Shown: one piece after another, positions 11,760-23,418 of the stretch
Numbering within the stretch: the first letter of the stretch is position 1
Layout of the letters: every line of letters starts with the position of its first letter
Source of the DNA: Nissolia schottii
Taxonomy: Eukaryota > Streptophyta > Magnoliopsida > Fabales > Fabaceae
Direction: 5' to 3'
NCBI GenBank assembly: GCA_003254905.1
Contig: QANU01009643.1
Span: 18,096-82,095, forward strand
DNA length: 64,000 bases
Translations under genes and position numbers: made by a program
The notes under the pieces: model-generated
What the model was told of the DNA's origin: nothing
Databases searched by the model: none
What the model saw: only the letters and a program-made list of their open reading frames with translations

Positions 11760-12346
11760 AAACTCTAGAGTTTAAATAAACTCATTAAGTTTCATCAAAA
11801 GTAAATCAAAACTTGACTTGTAGATTTGTAAGATTTTACAAATTAAAAAAATATATTATATAAGTAATATAATTTTTTTATGAGATATAAACAATATAAT
11901 TAATAACTAAATATGATTAAATATCATATTTATAACTAATATTAGATGATATTAATTTTATAGTAAACAACAAAAGAAATATCATAAATTATATCTTGAT
12001 TCATGACTTAATTCATGTTATGTCATACTTTATTCTAGACGTGTATTATTTTATAATTCGATAAAACATAACTTAATTATGATAAATATGTAAAATTAGC
12101 TTAATAAAATCAAATATTGTTTTACATAAACAAGCGAACTAAATATCCAACAAAAATTAAATATGTAAATTTTAATGGCAAAATCAAGTGTAAGTTTAAA
12201 ATCATAAACTCGCTATTCGATTTTTTATAAATCATAAATTCATATGTGCTTAAGAAGGAAAAGAATTTACATAAGATTTAACTCATTTTTGTGTAATGAA
12301 ATTATAAACTCATAAAAATTTAAAAGTTAACTTAAGAGTTTAATAA
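11760..12346 (-). mobile_element. Non-coding TIR element, copy A (inverted relative to copy B)
   Basis: Its reverse complement aligns along its whole length with 18491-19044, including shared words such as tttatcataattaag, aagtcgagttt/aagtcaagttt and gagtttacgatttcactacac versus gagtttataatttcattacac. The ends are imperfect inverted repeats of the form AAACTCTnGAGTT, themselves palindromic. It is AT-rich with no ORF. The superfamily is unclear because no target duplication could be fixed. It ends about 350 bp upstream of the first P450 start codon. Confidence 0.7.
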
Positions 12347-12624
12347 TCCTACAAATACATAGCTCAATTAAAACTCAAATAAGTTATTGCATTGTAACTT
12401 CGATAAAAACTAGGGAGATCCACCTTTATTACAAGCGTGGTGGAATAAGAGGGGTAAATTATAATTGTTTTCATTTAACTTCTTGGTCTTATATGTCTGC
12501 ACAGTTCTCCAATGACGTGGATCATTCAACGCCGGCGTTTAGAAGCAGTCGATGACTACTGTAAGGTTGAAATGCGACCTAAGTTATTCAAACCCCCACC
12601 TTTGACTATCTAGAGAGTTGTTGT

Positions 12625-12694
12625 ATGCATATAAGAGCTCTTAGCACCGCACATATCTCTCTCTCTCACACACACACACACACAGCGCCACACA
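12625..12694 (+). promoter_or_regulatory. Putative core promoter and 5' leader of the first P450
   Basis: A TATA-like catataag lies at about 12627-12634, some 60 bp before the ATG, followed by a CT/CA dinucleotide tract (about 12655-12684). The stretch from about 12508 ('ctccaatgacgtggatca') to the ATG is similar to 19070-19267 upstream of the second gene, so the promoter was duplicated along with the gene. Similarity is seen; promoter function is inferred. Confidence 0.45.
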
Positions 12695-14404
12695 ATGCTA
12701 CCCATGATGATCATCTTCCCGATTATCTTCTCCATTTTGTTTATGCTAATAATCAAATGGCATTCAAATTCCACAGGCAGAAGCAAAAGCAAAAGCAAAA
12801 GCAGCTCACCCCCTTCTCCTCCCAAACTCCCCATAATAGGAAATCTCCACCAGCTTGGGTCGCACCCTCATCGCACACTCCATGCATTAGCCGAACAATA
12901 TGGCCCCTTGATGCTCCTCCATCTGGGGAGCGTGCCAGCTCTTGTGATCTCATCTGCCGGCGCTGCCCGCGAGATCATGAAAACACATGATCGTGTCTTT
13001 GCAAGCAGGCCCCGAAGCAAAATGTTTGACATTCTTTTCTATGATTCCAAAGATGTGGCGACAGCGCCGTACGGCGAGTACTGGAGGCAGGCAAGGAGCA
13101 TCAGTGTCCTGCATCTCCTTAATGTGAAAAAGGTTCGGTTGTTTCGTTCGGTGAGAGAGGAGGAAACCGCCGTCATGATGGAAAAAATCAACCGCTCTAT
13201 TTCCTCCTCCTTACCGGTGAATTTAAGTGAATTAGTCTCCTCATTTACCCACGACATAATTTGTAGGGTTTCCATAGGAAAGAAATACGGCGGAGAGAGT
13301 GGGAGGGAATTCACAGAATTGTTGATGGAGTTCAGGGATCTGCTCGGTACTTTTGTTGTGGGGAACTACGTGCCTTGGCTTGACTGGGTGACACGTGTCT
13401 CTGGAGCGTTTGCTAGAGCAAATAGAGTGGCCGCTCGGTTCGATGAAATTTTGGACCAAGTAGTTGAGGAGCATATAAATAGGAGCAATACAGCAGGGCA
13501 TGCTGGTTCAGACGCTGAAGGAGGCCATAATGATTTTGTGGACGTTTTGCTTTGGATCCAAAGGACAAATGCAATCGGTTCTTCCGTCGACAAAACTGTC
13601 ATAAAGGCTATAATCTTGGTAAATTACTTTCTTCAATTTCAAAATAATTAATCTCCCTTCTAAAAAACATACATTGTTTCAAATTATTTATGGTTTTTAT
13701 ATTAGTTTATTACATACACTCTTGTTTATCTTTTCTTTTTATCATCTTATGTGTTAATTAGTTAGTCTATCATAATTCTTACATATTTGCATTTGTGGCA
13801 GGACATGTTTTCTGGAGGTACGGACACTACATCAACGGTCCTAGAGTGGGCAATGACAGAGCTCTTGAGGCATCCAGCTGTGATGAAGAAAGTGCAAGAC
13901 GAAGGGAGGAATGTGGCTGGTGACAGAAAACACATAACTGAAGAGGATTTGGTTCATATGCACTACTTGAAAGCTGTGATTAAAGAAGCTATGCGCTTAC
14001 ATCCCCCAGTGCCTCTACTACTCCCACGACAAAGCATGGAAGATGTCAAACTAAATGATTACCATATTGCATCTGGCACACAAGTGATCGTGAATGCTTG
14101 GGCAATTTCAAGGGATCCAGTATATTGGGACCAACCCGAAGAGTTCAAACCAGAGAGGTTCATGAATAGCCCAATAGATGTGATAGGGAATGATTTCCAA
14201 TTGATCCCATTTGGAGCAGGGAGGAGGGGTTGCCCAGGAAAAATGTTTGCCGGGGCAGTCAATGAACTTGTGTTGGCTAACCTCATTCACCAGTTTGATT
14301 GGGCATTACCAACAGGCGAGGAGACCTTGGACATGTCCGAAATAGTTGGCTTAACCATGCGTAGAAAGAATCCTCTTCTAGCAATTGCAGCCCCAAGGAT
14401 GTAA
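12695..14404 (+). CDS. Cytochrome P450, CYP71 clan (CYP71A/CYP736A-like), copy 1
   Basis: Two exons, 12695-13618 and 13802-14404, joined in phase 0 across a 183-bp GT-AG intron, give 508 aa, the usual length for the family. P450s of this clan are ER-anchored, haem-thiolate monooxygenases that use NADPH-P450 reductase; the substrate cannot be told from sequence. Seen: a hydrophobic N-terminal anchor (residues about 4-20), the proline-rich hinge [12 protein letters not shown] (39-50), helix-C WRQAR (130-134), the I-helix SGGTDTT (312-318), ExxR as EAMR (370-373), PERF (425-428), and the haem loop [11 protein letters not shown] (444-454) with the ligand Cys452. The intron follows KAIIL, the conserved position before the I-helix. 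The start is the ATG that opens the anchor. No damage is seen, so the gene is probably functional. A close tandem paralogue lies 5 kb downstream. Confidence 0.95.
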
Positions 14405-15820
14405 ACAAGGAAACCAAAAATAATACAAATAAGTTGCTGTAATGGACTGATGATTAATAGTCATGATATTAATTTTAAGATCATAGGTTGCTTAAAAATA
14501 AGGTCTAAATAGTCTTTATAAGTCTAATATTATCCTCTCCCTTTGAGCTAATTTTTGGGGTTGAATTAGGTTACTTAATTTTATAATATGATATGTGTTT
14601 CACTTGATTTTTTTGGAAATTATATAAATATATACTGTAAGTAAATTATAGAAGTAAAAGAGAAAGAAGAATTAAAGAGATTGAGTGAGAAAAGAAATAC
14701 AAGAGATTGAGAATTTACATATGGGGAAGAAGAAGAAGCGGGAATCGTGGTTTTGGTCGAACGTATTCACATACATGTATGTCATTGACTTAAATCAAGA
14801 TCAAACTTTACTTCTTTGCGACATGCCACTATTATGAGTCATTTTTTATGTGAATTTTCTTTGGATCGCCTATCACAATTTATTGTCGATCGTCAGATGA
14901 CCATTATTAGGTCACGTATCACAAATTGCGACCAAGGGACCATTTTTTTTTCTTAGCAAACTTTTTGATATAACAATATGGTATTAGAATTCTAATATGA
15001 TATATGGTAGCAGAGCCTATCATGAGGAAAGGACTAGCTGTGTTGTCTAGTGGTCCTGATCACAAGGGAGAAGTCCCATATTGTTTAAAGATAATGTTTA
15101 GATAGCTTTTATAAATTTAAGACAATCCTCTCCTTTAAATAAGTATTTTGGGATTGAGTTAATGCACTTAATTTTTTTTAGTAATTATGTTTAATTGATT
15201 GGTTTTTAATAACATGAGTGTAATGTTTGCTCCCGACCTGAATTTTGATTTGAAAAAAGTTCTGTTCTGTGCCTTTAACTTGTCATCATTTTCTTGTGTT
15301 TGACATACAATTTGGGGTTCTATGGTGACTAGATCTAACATGATTGCAGGCATAGGACACTTTTAATATGGCAACCGTTCCTTGATCTATTATGCCCTGT
15401 TCACGGCTTTTACAATATTAATTGGGGCAAAGGCTTTGACTCATCTTATAACTATGGTGTGTGATGCATGGGGTAGACTATGGTAGAACATTTGTATTTA
15501 GATACACTTTTAAAATGTAACTAAACAAATTTTAAAAATATGATTAATTGCATTGTCAATTTTACCCCTTTTCCCACACCTCTCCCCTTTCTTATGTCAG
15601 AAACAGGTGAAATCAACACTACTAATAAATCCTCTTTACCTTAGTAAATTGTAGAAAATTTTGAAGAATCAAAAGAAAACTTAGATTTATACATCACAAA
15701 TTGAAAGAATATGAAAACATTTGAGTTCCAACTTGCTTTATGAAAAATCAACTTCAAATCCGAAGCCTAAATCAAAGAGCTTCTAAGGCATGACCATTCA
15801 CAACACCAAAAGTGGGGAAT
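14405..15820. other. Intergenic region after the first P450
   Basis: AT-rich, with no gene. Two loosely similar 'ttataagtctaat-ttatcctctcc' and 'ttataaatttaag-caatcctctcc' blocks (about 14517-14540 and 15110-15133) suggest an internal repeat or LTR remnants, but no complete element is visible. Confidence 0.5.
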
Positions 15821-16640
15821 TGCTTTATTGGCGGTGGTTAGGTGGAACTGCTACTGGTTTACATTTAGCGACGATTTCTTGGAAGTGCCGCTGTTTATAA
15901 GTGTTATGGTGGTTGTTCCCTGTGAACCGATGCGTATTAACCCAATTTGCAACGATTGGGGAACGTAACTGCGGCAGATGTGAAATTAAAAAAATAAAAA
16001 AAGATAAAAGAAAAAGGAAAAAAAAGAAATACAATGGAGGAGCTGCTTAGTACTTACTCAATTTCATGTCTAGTCTCGACTTAACTTAACTCATCCACAT
16101 GTTTGTTAGGATATTTAAGTTAGATTTTAATTTGTTATTAAGTTTTTGATATTTTGTGTTGGTAATGACTTATAACCTACATTTTGCTTCGATGTTACTC
16201 GCAATTGTGATTTTGATAATTGGTTTATTGACCTTGGGACAACTAGCTTGTTAAGTTTATTAATCTTACGATTGAATTATCTTGTAGGATTCAATAAGTA
16301 ATAATAGAGTTTCTTTATAGGAAGAGAAATGAAGTAACAGAAATAAAATTAAATTTATAAGCTAAAGATTAAAGAGTTTGAAATATAACAAATGGGAAAT
16401 CAAATAAATATGAGATAATTTGGTAATATTAGCTCTAGGTACAAAAAAAGTTGAAACTTAAAAGTAGTGGCGTTTCAAAACCGCAACAAATAAAATATTT
16501 AAAAATTAAATATAGTGGTGGTGTCCAATCGTCACTAATAAAGTATAATTTAAATATAATGGCTGCTAGGAACCGCCGCAATATCTTTTGCTGTACTCAG
16601 CATTATTTTAATTTTATGTAACTTACTTTTAACTTATGTA
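15821..16640. repeat. Diverged GCGGTT/AACCGC-type repeat region, possibly CACTA-like
   Basis: Contains scattered, alternately oriented words: ggcggtggttag, gtgccgctg, aactgcggcag, agtggcgtttcaaaaccgc, and tgctaggaaccgccgc. Arrays of GCGGCGGTT..AACCGCCGC words are typical of the subterminal regions of some large plant DNA transposons (for example CACTA type). No termini or target duplication were found, so the class is only a suggestion. Confidence 0.35.
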
Positions 16641-18060
16641 TTTTTATTATATGCAATTTTATATAAATGTGTAACTCTTGTTTTTGTTTGAAACGTAAAT
16701 CTTATATCACCTACATGACAACCATAGACTACATGCAATGACTTAACATCTAGCCCTATCAAGAACAAAAGGTTCTAATCTAATAAATATCCTTGCGATT
16801 GTTCAAATCTTAAAGTTGAGAATTTAAAACACAGGTTGTGAATCCCATGTGCTGCTATATGAGTGAAAATGACCACTATAGGATTGAAAATGGTGGATCC
16901 CTCATCCTTTTCATTTTCTTTCTTTCCATTTTCTCTTGAACCAAGAAATAAGAGTGAAAATTACTCATTTATATGGTAATTTTCTCTTCCAATTTTCTTT
17001 CTTTGTCCAAGCAAATGGTAATTATCACAGTGATTTGAGTGTGTGCTTGTGAAAAAATGGACTCTCAAGGAAGATTCGGCTTCCCACAAGTGATGACAAT
17101 CCTTTCTTGGCGCCAAGGCTGAAGAGGGCATGGAGCCTTCCTGCCACCACCACAGAAGCCCCATCATTGCCGCCACTAAAGCCACATGCCCTTCCTTGCC
17201 TTAGATTCCAATGGAGTCCTTCTCTTTGTCAACTGCTGAGTAATTTGATTGATTTGGATGACTGTTGCAAATTTAGGGTTTTCTATTGATTATAATCTAG
17301 AGGTGCCGATTTTGGGGCTTAATTATAGGAGTATTCGATTTTATGAATTGTGGTTTTGATTTTGTTTCCTATTTTTGTTTAGTTGCCTCTTTGGCTCCTA
17401 ATACAATTTTTGGAAGAAAAAAAAACATCTCTCTAAGTCCCAGTGAAAATCATCCCCAACAATTCTCAATTCATCACCAAAAACCAAACTTGGATAATCT
17501 TAAATCACTATCTACTCAAATCTGGCCACAAACTCCCAAATCTGAACTGAAAAACAACATGAATGTCACAAAACCTCACCCAAAGACCCAAGAAAAATAG
17601 AAAAGCAAGATTTCAAGAGAGATTTATGGGTTTGAGATTTGTAGATGCAATGTTGTTATATTGTTATTGTTAATTAATTAACTAATCAATTGAGATAAAG
17701 GAAAAACTAATTAGAGTCGCAAGTAAACAATACATAAGGCGGATGTACTGACATGATGGTGAGGAGATTGGATCTAAGTGTGATAGTTTAAGTGGCAGAA
17801 AAGATAATGAACTGGTTTACAAAATCAAGAATACAAATTGTTTTTTGCAATTTTTAAAAACCTATGCCTGACTTGTGCGGTAGTATGACAAGTAATTTTG
17901 ACTCTTATTTTAACTCGATTTTTGGGGTACCATGCAATGGTTCCAAAGATGAGGGGTGCCATGGTATCCTTGGCCCAAATAAAAGGTGGGAATAAATGAT
18001 TTTGGTTAGGGACTTTATTTGCAAATAAAAGGTAAAAGGGGGTTTTAATGTAAAATTGTG
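16641..18060. other. Intergenic region, no convincing gene
   Basis: A frame at 17107-17289 (starting MAPRLKRAWSLPATTTEAP) lies in a slightly GC-richer patch and might be a gene fragment, but I do not recognise it and it lacks a plausible gene structure. The remainder is AT-rich. Confidence 0.4.
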
Positions 18061-18245
18061 AAAATTACTTGAGGGCAAATTCGCCAAACCAATTGGCAAA
18101 TTTGTGTTAAATTTTCCAAACCGGTTGGCGAATATGGTGGTGATGTGCCTTCTAGGTTGACGATTTCCACTGTGATTGGCCTAGCCCATTGGTGAAATTG
18201 GCCCTGATTCGCCCAGCAGATTGGCGAATATGACATGGCTTCGCA
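18061..18245. repeat. Array of TTCGCC..GGCGAA hairpins
   Basis: At least three palindromic units of about 23 bp: 18079-18101 (attcgccaa..ttggcaaat), 18111-18133 (attttccaa..ttggcgaat) and 18207-18229 (attcgcc..ggcgaat), with a degenerate related stretch between the second and third. The unpaired centres differ (acc, acc, cagcagatt) while the stem words GCCAA/TTGGC recur. Probably part of an unclassified non-coding repeat. Confidence 0.65.
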
Positions 18246-18490
18246 ACATGGCCACAAGTGTCATGCTGACCAAAACAAGTATATCCCTATAATATGTTTT
18301 GAAGTAAGGGCATTTTCGTAATGTGTTTTATTAAGAGGGGCAATATAGTAAAAAAAAAACTCTATAAGTGTGCTTCAATAAATAAGAGGCGTAAATTACG
18401 ATTGTTTTTGGTCCATAGACCGTGTATCACTATTAGAGGTCTAGAATGAAGATTAATTCTTGGATTCTTTAAGAAAGAGATGGGCATGGT

Positions 18491-19044
18491 TATTAAACTC
18501 TCGAGTTAACTCATAAACTCTTACGAGTTTACGATTTCACTACACAAAACGAGCTAACACTCATGTAAACTCTTTTTTGGTAAACTCGTAATAGTTTAAG
18601 TATACTCTTGATTTTACTAGCGAGTTTACGAGTTAAATCTACTAACAAGTTTACGAGTAACCTAAAGATGTATAAATTTAGTAACTTTTTTAGATACTTA
18701 GTTGGCTTTGTGTGTGTTAGACAATATCTATTGAGTTTACTAAGCCGATTTTATGTATTTATCATAATTAAGCTATATTTTATCAAACTATAATGCAATA
18801 CATGTACAAAATAAAGTATAACATAACTAAGTATCACGCATTAAAATATATTTTATGATATTTTTTCATTTATTTTATTTTAAAGTTAGCATTATTCAAT
18901 GTCAATAATGAATACAAAATTTAATTATGTTTAATTCCTAATTATATTACTTATAACATATATATCTTTTACATATGTAAACTCTTACGAGTTTACAAGT
19001 CGAGTTTGCTGAGTCTATAAATTTATTTAAACTCTAGAGTTTGA
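18491..19044 (+). mobile_element. Non-coding TIR element, copy B
   Basis: About 555 bp, collinear with the reverse complement of 11760-12346. It starts tattaaactctcgagttaac and ends actctagagtttga, giving imperfect TIRs AAACTCTnGAGTT. It lies 224 bp before the second P450 ATG. A stretch upstream of it (near 18382, aataagaggcgtaaatta) corresponds to sequence near 12450 on the gene side of copy A. The element therefore interrupts P450 upstream sequence at a different point and in the opposite orientation from copy A. Confidence 0.7.
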
Positions 19045-19267
19045 TATCATTAAAAACGAGTAGTTGATCCTCCAATTATGCGGATCAGTCAAGCACGTGC
19101 AGTCGAGGCAATAAATAAGAAGCCGGGTAGATCACGCGACCAATCCAACTCAAGGCCGCCTTTGACAATTTGGAGAGTCGTTGACTAGTTGTGTGTGTGT
19201 CTTGTATATCTGGAGGGCTGTTGTGTATGTCTCTGTTCTCTTAGCACCCGCACCTCTCTCACACAAA

Positions 19268-21768
19268 ATGCTACCCGCGGTTATCATCTTCCCAATCATC
19301 TTCTCCACTTTGTTGTTTATGCTAATAATCAAATGGCATTCAAATTCCAGAGGCAGAAGCAAAAGCAGCTCACCCCCTTCTCCTCCTAAACTCCCCATAA
19401 TAGGAAACCTCCACCAACTTGGCACGCACCCTCATCACGCACTCCATTCTTTAGCCGAACGATATGGCCCCTTGATGCTCCTCCATTTAGGGAGGTTGCC
19501 GGTTCTTGTGATCTCATCTGCCGGCGCTGCCAGCGAGATCATGAAAACACATGACCGCATCTTCGCAAGCAGGCCCCAAAAAAAAATGTTTGACATACTT
19601 TTGTACGGCTCCAAAGACGTGGCAACAGCCCCGTACGGGCAGCACTGGAGGCAGGCAAGGAGCATGTGTGTGCTGCATCTCCTCAGTGTGAAAATGGTCC
19701 GGTCACTTGGGGCCGTGAGAGAGGAGGAAACCGCTGTCCTGATGGAGAAAATCAGGCACGCTTCTTCCTCCTCCTTAGCGGTGAACTTGACTGAATTATT
19801 TTACTCGGTTACCAACGATATCATCTGTAGGGCCACCATGGGGGCGAAATATAGTGGAGAAAGAGGGAGGGAATTCAAGGAGTTGGTGGTGGAGTTTACC
19901 GAGCTGCTTGGTACTTTTCTTGTCGGAGAGCATGTGCCTTGGCTTGATTGGTTGACTCGTATGTCTGGAGTGTATGCTAGAGCAAACAGAGTGGCTACAC
20001 AATTCGATGAGTTTTTAGGCAAAGTGGTTGAGGAGCATATAAATCGACAGAAAGGAGATGTTGGATCGGACGATGATACTCAAGGCCATCATCATCGTGA
20101 TTTTGTGGATGTTTTGCTTTGGATCCAGAGGACAAACGCAGCTGGCTTTCCTATTGATAAAACTATCATAAAGGCTATAATCTTGGTAAATACTATCTTC
20201 ATTCTTTTCAAATTTCAAGTTTTGATATAAAATTAATTATTTTTATACAAGTTTTAGAATAAATTATGATGATTACTTGTGAGTTTTAGTGAAATTAGAC
20301 TCGTTTTTCTGTATTTGTCCTAGCAAACAACCACTTTTGTTGTCTCAATATCTCTTTAATTTGCTCTATTTGGTTTCACTAAACTCTTAAGATTGGAGGG
20401 GTGGGACACTTAGGTAGACCCTAGGTTGGAGCAAAATAGATATAGTTATCAAAATTCTGAGTTAATTCGTCTTATCCATGAGTACCTTTGCGTTGAGAGA
20501 TGTAGACCATAGCCCTATCCATGACCCAAAAGTAAAAAAAAGTGCAAGAGGTGTAGCCATTCAAATTCGAAAAACTTCTTCTTCCTTGATGAGTCGTCAG
20601 CGACAATGGATGACATGCTTCGTCCGCGTCGTGCTTTGGTTCGTGGTGGCTGACAAGAAGACCAGCAGCGGCAACGAGCGTGTGAGTGCCAGTGGCACTA
20701 ACAGACATGAGCTGCAACTGTGTCCCCTTTTATCCATTGTGACACAAACAACAATGTGAGGCAGTGAGTGGTTACTCACAAGGCAAAGGTTGAGTGAGGC
20801 GATGACCACTGGGAGCACAGAGGAAGAGTGAACATTAACGAAAAAAAGGGAATGTTATTGCTAGAAAAAAGAATGGATTAGGCATGATAACACCACACCC
20901 TCTTATGTTACACAGACATGTCATAAAAATAAAGTTTGTAGTATTAATTAATATTTTTCAGCCTTATCGTGTGTAATAAACAAGGTCTAAAACACCTGAG
21001 TTTTAGCATGAAGGAGAGACTCGAGTTCAAGACATCTAAGGAGAGAGAACACTAATGTGAATTGAAAAAGAATTCATTAGGAACACGCAAGCTATTATTA
21101 ATATGAACAAATTAAAACTAAAATTTGTATGGCACACATTGATCTCATATTTGTATTTGTTTCAGGACATGTTTTCAGGAGGTACGGACTCTACATCTAC
21201 GGCCCTAGCGTGGGCGATGGCAGAGCTCCTAATGCATCCAATTGCCATGAAGAAATTGCAAGATGAAGTGAGGAATGTGGCTGGTGACAGAAAACACATA
21301 ACTGAAGAGGATTTGGTTCACATGCACTACTTAAAGGCAGTGATTAAAGAAACTTTGCGCTTACATCCCCCATTTCCGTTACTAGTCCCACGACAAAGCA
21401 CGCAAGATGTCAAATTGAGTGGTTACCACATTGTAGCCGGCACCGAAGTGATGGTGAATGCTTGGGCGATTGCGAGGGATCCAACGTACTGGGACCAACC
21501 CAAAGATTTCATCCCAGAGAGGTTCATGAATAGCTCAATAAATGTGAAAGAGAATGATTTCCTATTTGTCCCATTTGGAGGAGGGAGGAGGGGTTGCCCT
21601 GGATCAACGTTTGCTATCTCCCTCAGTGAACTTGTGTTGGCCAATCTCATTCACCAATTTGATTGGACATTACCAGCAGGGGAGGAGACGTTGGCGATGA
21701 TTGAAGCAGTTGGCGTAAGCATGCATAGGAAGGATCCCCTTGTAGTAGTTGCAGCCCCAAGGATGTAA
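19268..21768 (+). CDS. Cytochrome P450, CYP71 clan (CYP71A/CYP736A-like), copy 2
   Basis: Exons 19268-20185 and 21166-21768, in phase 0 around a 980-bp intron, give 506 aa, closely similar to the upstream paralogue throughout. Seen: N-terminal anchor (about 4-21), hinge [17 protein letters not shown] (127-131), I-helix SGGTDST (310-316), ExxR as ETLR (368-371), PERF (423-426), and haem loop [11 protein letters not shown] (442-452) with Cys450. The residue after the I-helix acid, normally Thr, is Ser here, which keeps a hydroxyl. An in-frame ATG at 19181 would add 29 residues before the anchor; the ATG at 19268 is preferred because the paralogue starts at the same MLP. The intron is five times longer than its partner's, with extra sequence at about 20240-21100. 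It is probably an active ER monooxygenase of unknown substrate. Confidence 0.95.
20186..21165 (+). other. Expanded intron of the second P450
   Basis: A GT-AG intron of 980 bp compared with 183 bp in the paralogue. The extra DNA contains a 93-aa frame (20478-20759) with no recognisable domain. It is presumably an inserted repeat, but no termini were identified. Confidence 0.7.
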
Positions 21769-23270
21769 ATTAGGGGTTGGTTAAGTAACAAAACGGTGTT
21801 AGATGTAATTTTCACATTTCGTAAAAGAGTTCTGACCAAAAACTATACACCATACATACACCTCGTATTTATATACATAAAGTTTGTGTTTTAACTCATG
21901 TAATGTTTGTGCACTTAATTAAATATAATTGAGAGTATCATTTACAAGTTTGTAATGTTTGTACACTAGTGAGAATAAAGTTTGTGCATTATTAATGGTG
22001 TATGTATGGTGTATGAAATTGAGTGTACATGTAGCATTTTTGTTCATAAAATTACTACAACTATTAAGAATACTGTGTTTTTATGATTTTCACATAATTA
22101 GGAATCAAGACTTACCCGAATCCATGCTCTTCTGATTTGTGTAGTGTATATTTTCTTTGTTGCAATGTTCTTCAATGACTGCCTTTTTTTCCTTCTCTTC
22201 TTTTCTCTTTTTTTTTTTTTCTTCCTTTTGATGGTTAAGAAGCAGGTTTTTATCCCAACTTGTTAGTTTTCTCTTTGTAGAAAAAAAAAACTTCCTCTTT
22301 TATAACCAATAAGAACTATCACTTTTAAAAAGGGAGAGGGAAGGGTTGTTTTAAATGAAAATAACTCACACTAACTCTATTCATATGCTTGGAATAACCA
22401 CTATCACATTAATCCCCTTTAATTAGAGTCAGTCTTTAAGTTACATGAGTTACTATAATTGATTATTAAATTAAAGCAATCTAACAATCTCCCACTTGGC
22501 CCATGTGATGACTTGACGATTCAACAACTATAAATGCACACTATATATTAATGGCAGTCATTTAATGGCAGTCACAAGTCATTTAATGACATGATTCTTT
22601 CCATATATCACAAATCAATTCAACTCAAATAACATTCTCAAACTATAATGTCTTTTAAGACATGTTAAAAGTTCACATTACATCTTCCACGTTAGAAATG
22701 ATATCATTTTACACAATAATAAGATATCCCTTTCAGTGAAATGTCATCGTTTCGCATTTTATATCCACAAAATGTGTGCGTTCACTATGAAAAACAATCA
22801 TACAAATGATGGGAATGTGTTTACAAAAGATAAAAATGAGATATTTGAGTATTTATATGATAAAATAGATAAATTTTTATTAAAATAAATTAATTTAAAA
22901 AGTAAAAGGACTTAAGTAACAAAAGAATTTAAAAAATATGAAATTGATCGATTTAAAAAATAATAAAAATTAAATTAATCAAAAATTATTTAAAAAGATG
23001 AAATTGTCTAAATTAAAAAAATATCATATTAAATTGAGATTTTTTCTTAATTCCTTGGTCTTTCTCCAATTATGTTGACCAGCAATGCCGTATACAAATA
23101 CAATGCTTACTTTAGTTTCTAAGTGGTCAAACATGAGAAATCATAAAGACAACTTTGCTTTTATGTGATGCAAAATTTCCCTGTCCCCCACGGCGCCCGC
23201 CTTGACCCAGTTACTAAAGTGAAGTGTTCGGCCACTGCTAGCAGCACCTTCTACACATCACACCCCAACA
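21769..23270. other. Intergenic region after the second P450
   Basis: AT-rich, no gene. A block near 22488-22515 (caatctcccacttggccc) resembles a phrase common near plant LTR ends, but no element could be delimited. The block at 23064-23085 (tttctccaattatgttgacc) resembles the P450 upstream sequences at 12508 and 19070, so the upstream region of the third copy begins about here. Confidence 0.5.
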
Positions 23271-23274
23271 TATA

Positions 23275-23418
23275 CTCAACGCTACTCATCATTTGTCATC
23301 TTGCCAATTTTCTTCTCCATTTTGTTTATACTATTCAATTGGCATTCAAATTCCACAAGCATAACCAAACTCATGATCGTATCTTCGCAAACACACCCCA
23401 GGATAAAATGTTGTGCGA
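23275..23418 (+). pseudogene. Truncated cytochrome P450 relic, third copy of the cluster
   Basis: Nucleotide similarity to the first exon of the P450 genes covers the membrane anchor (cttctccattttgtttat, then ggcattcaaattccaca). It then jumps directly to the segment for THDRIFA..PQDKM, omitting about 200 bp that encode the proline hinge and GNLHQLG through to IMKT. The start codon is ACG, and one extra base in the anchor shifts the frame. Nothing homologous follows. It is dead and too short for any P450 function. It shows that the cluster once had at least three members in the same orientation. Confidence 0.85.

Noticed and set aside
19181-19267. Upstream in-frame ATG of the second P450
   Set aside because: It would put 29 Cys/Val-rich residues before the membrane anchor; the paralogue starts at the equivalent of 19268.
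20478-20759. 93-aa frame inside the P450 intron
   Set aside because: No domain, overlapping frames on both strands, and location in intronic inserted sequence.
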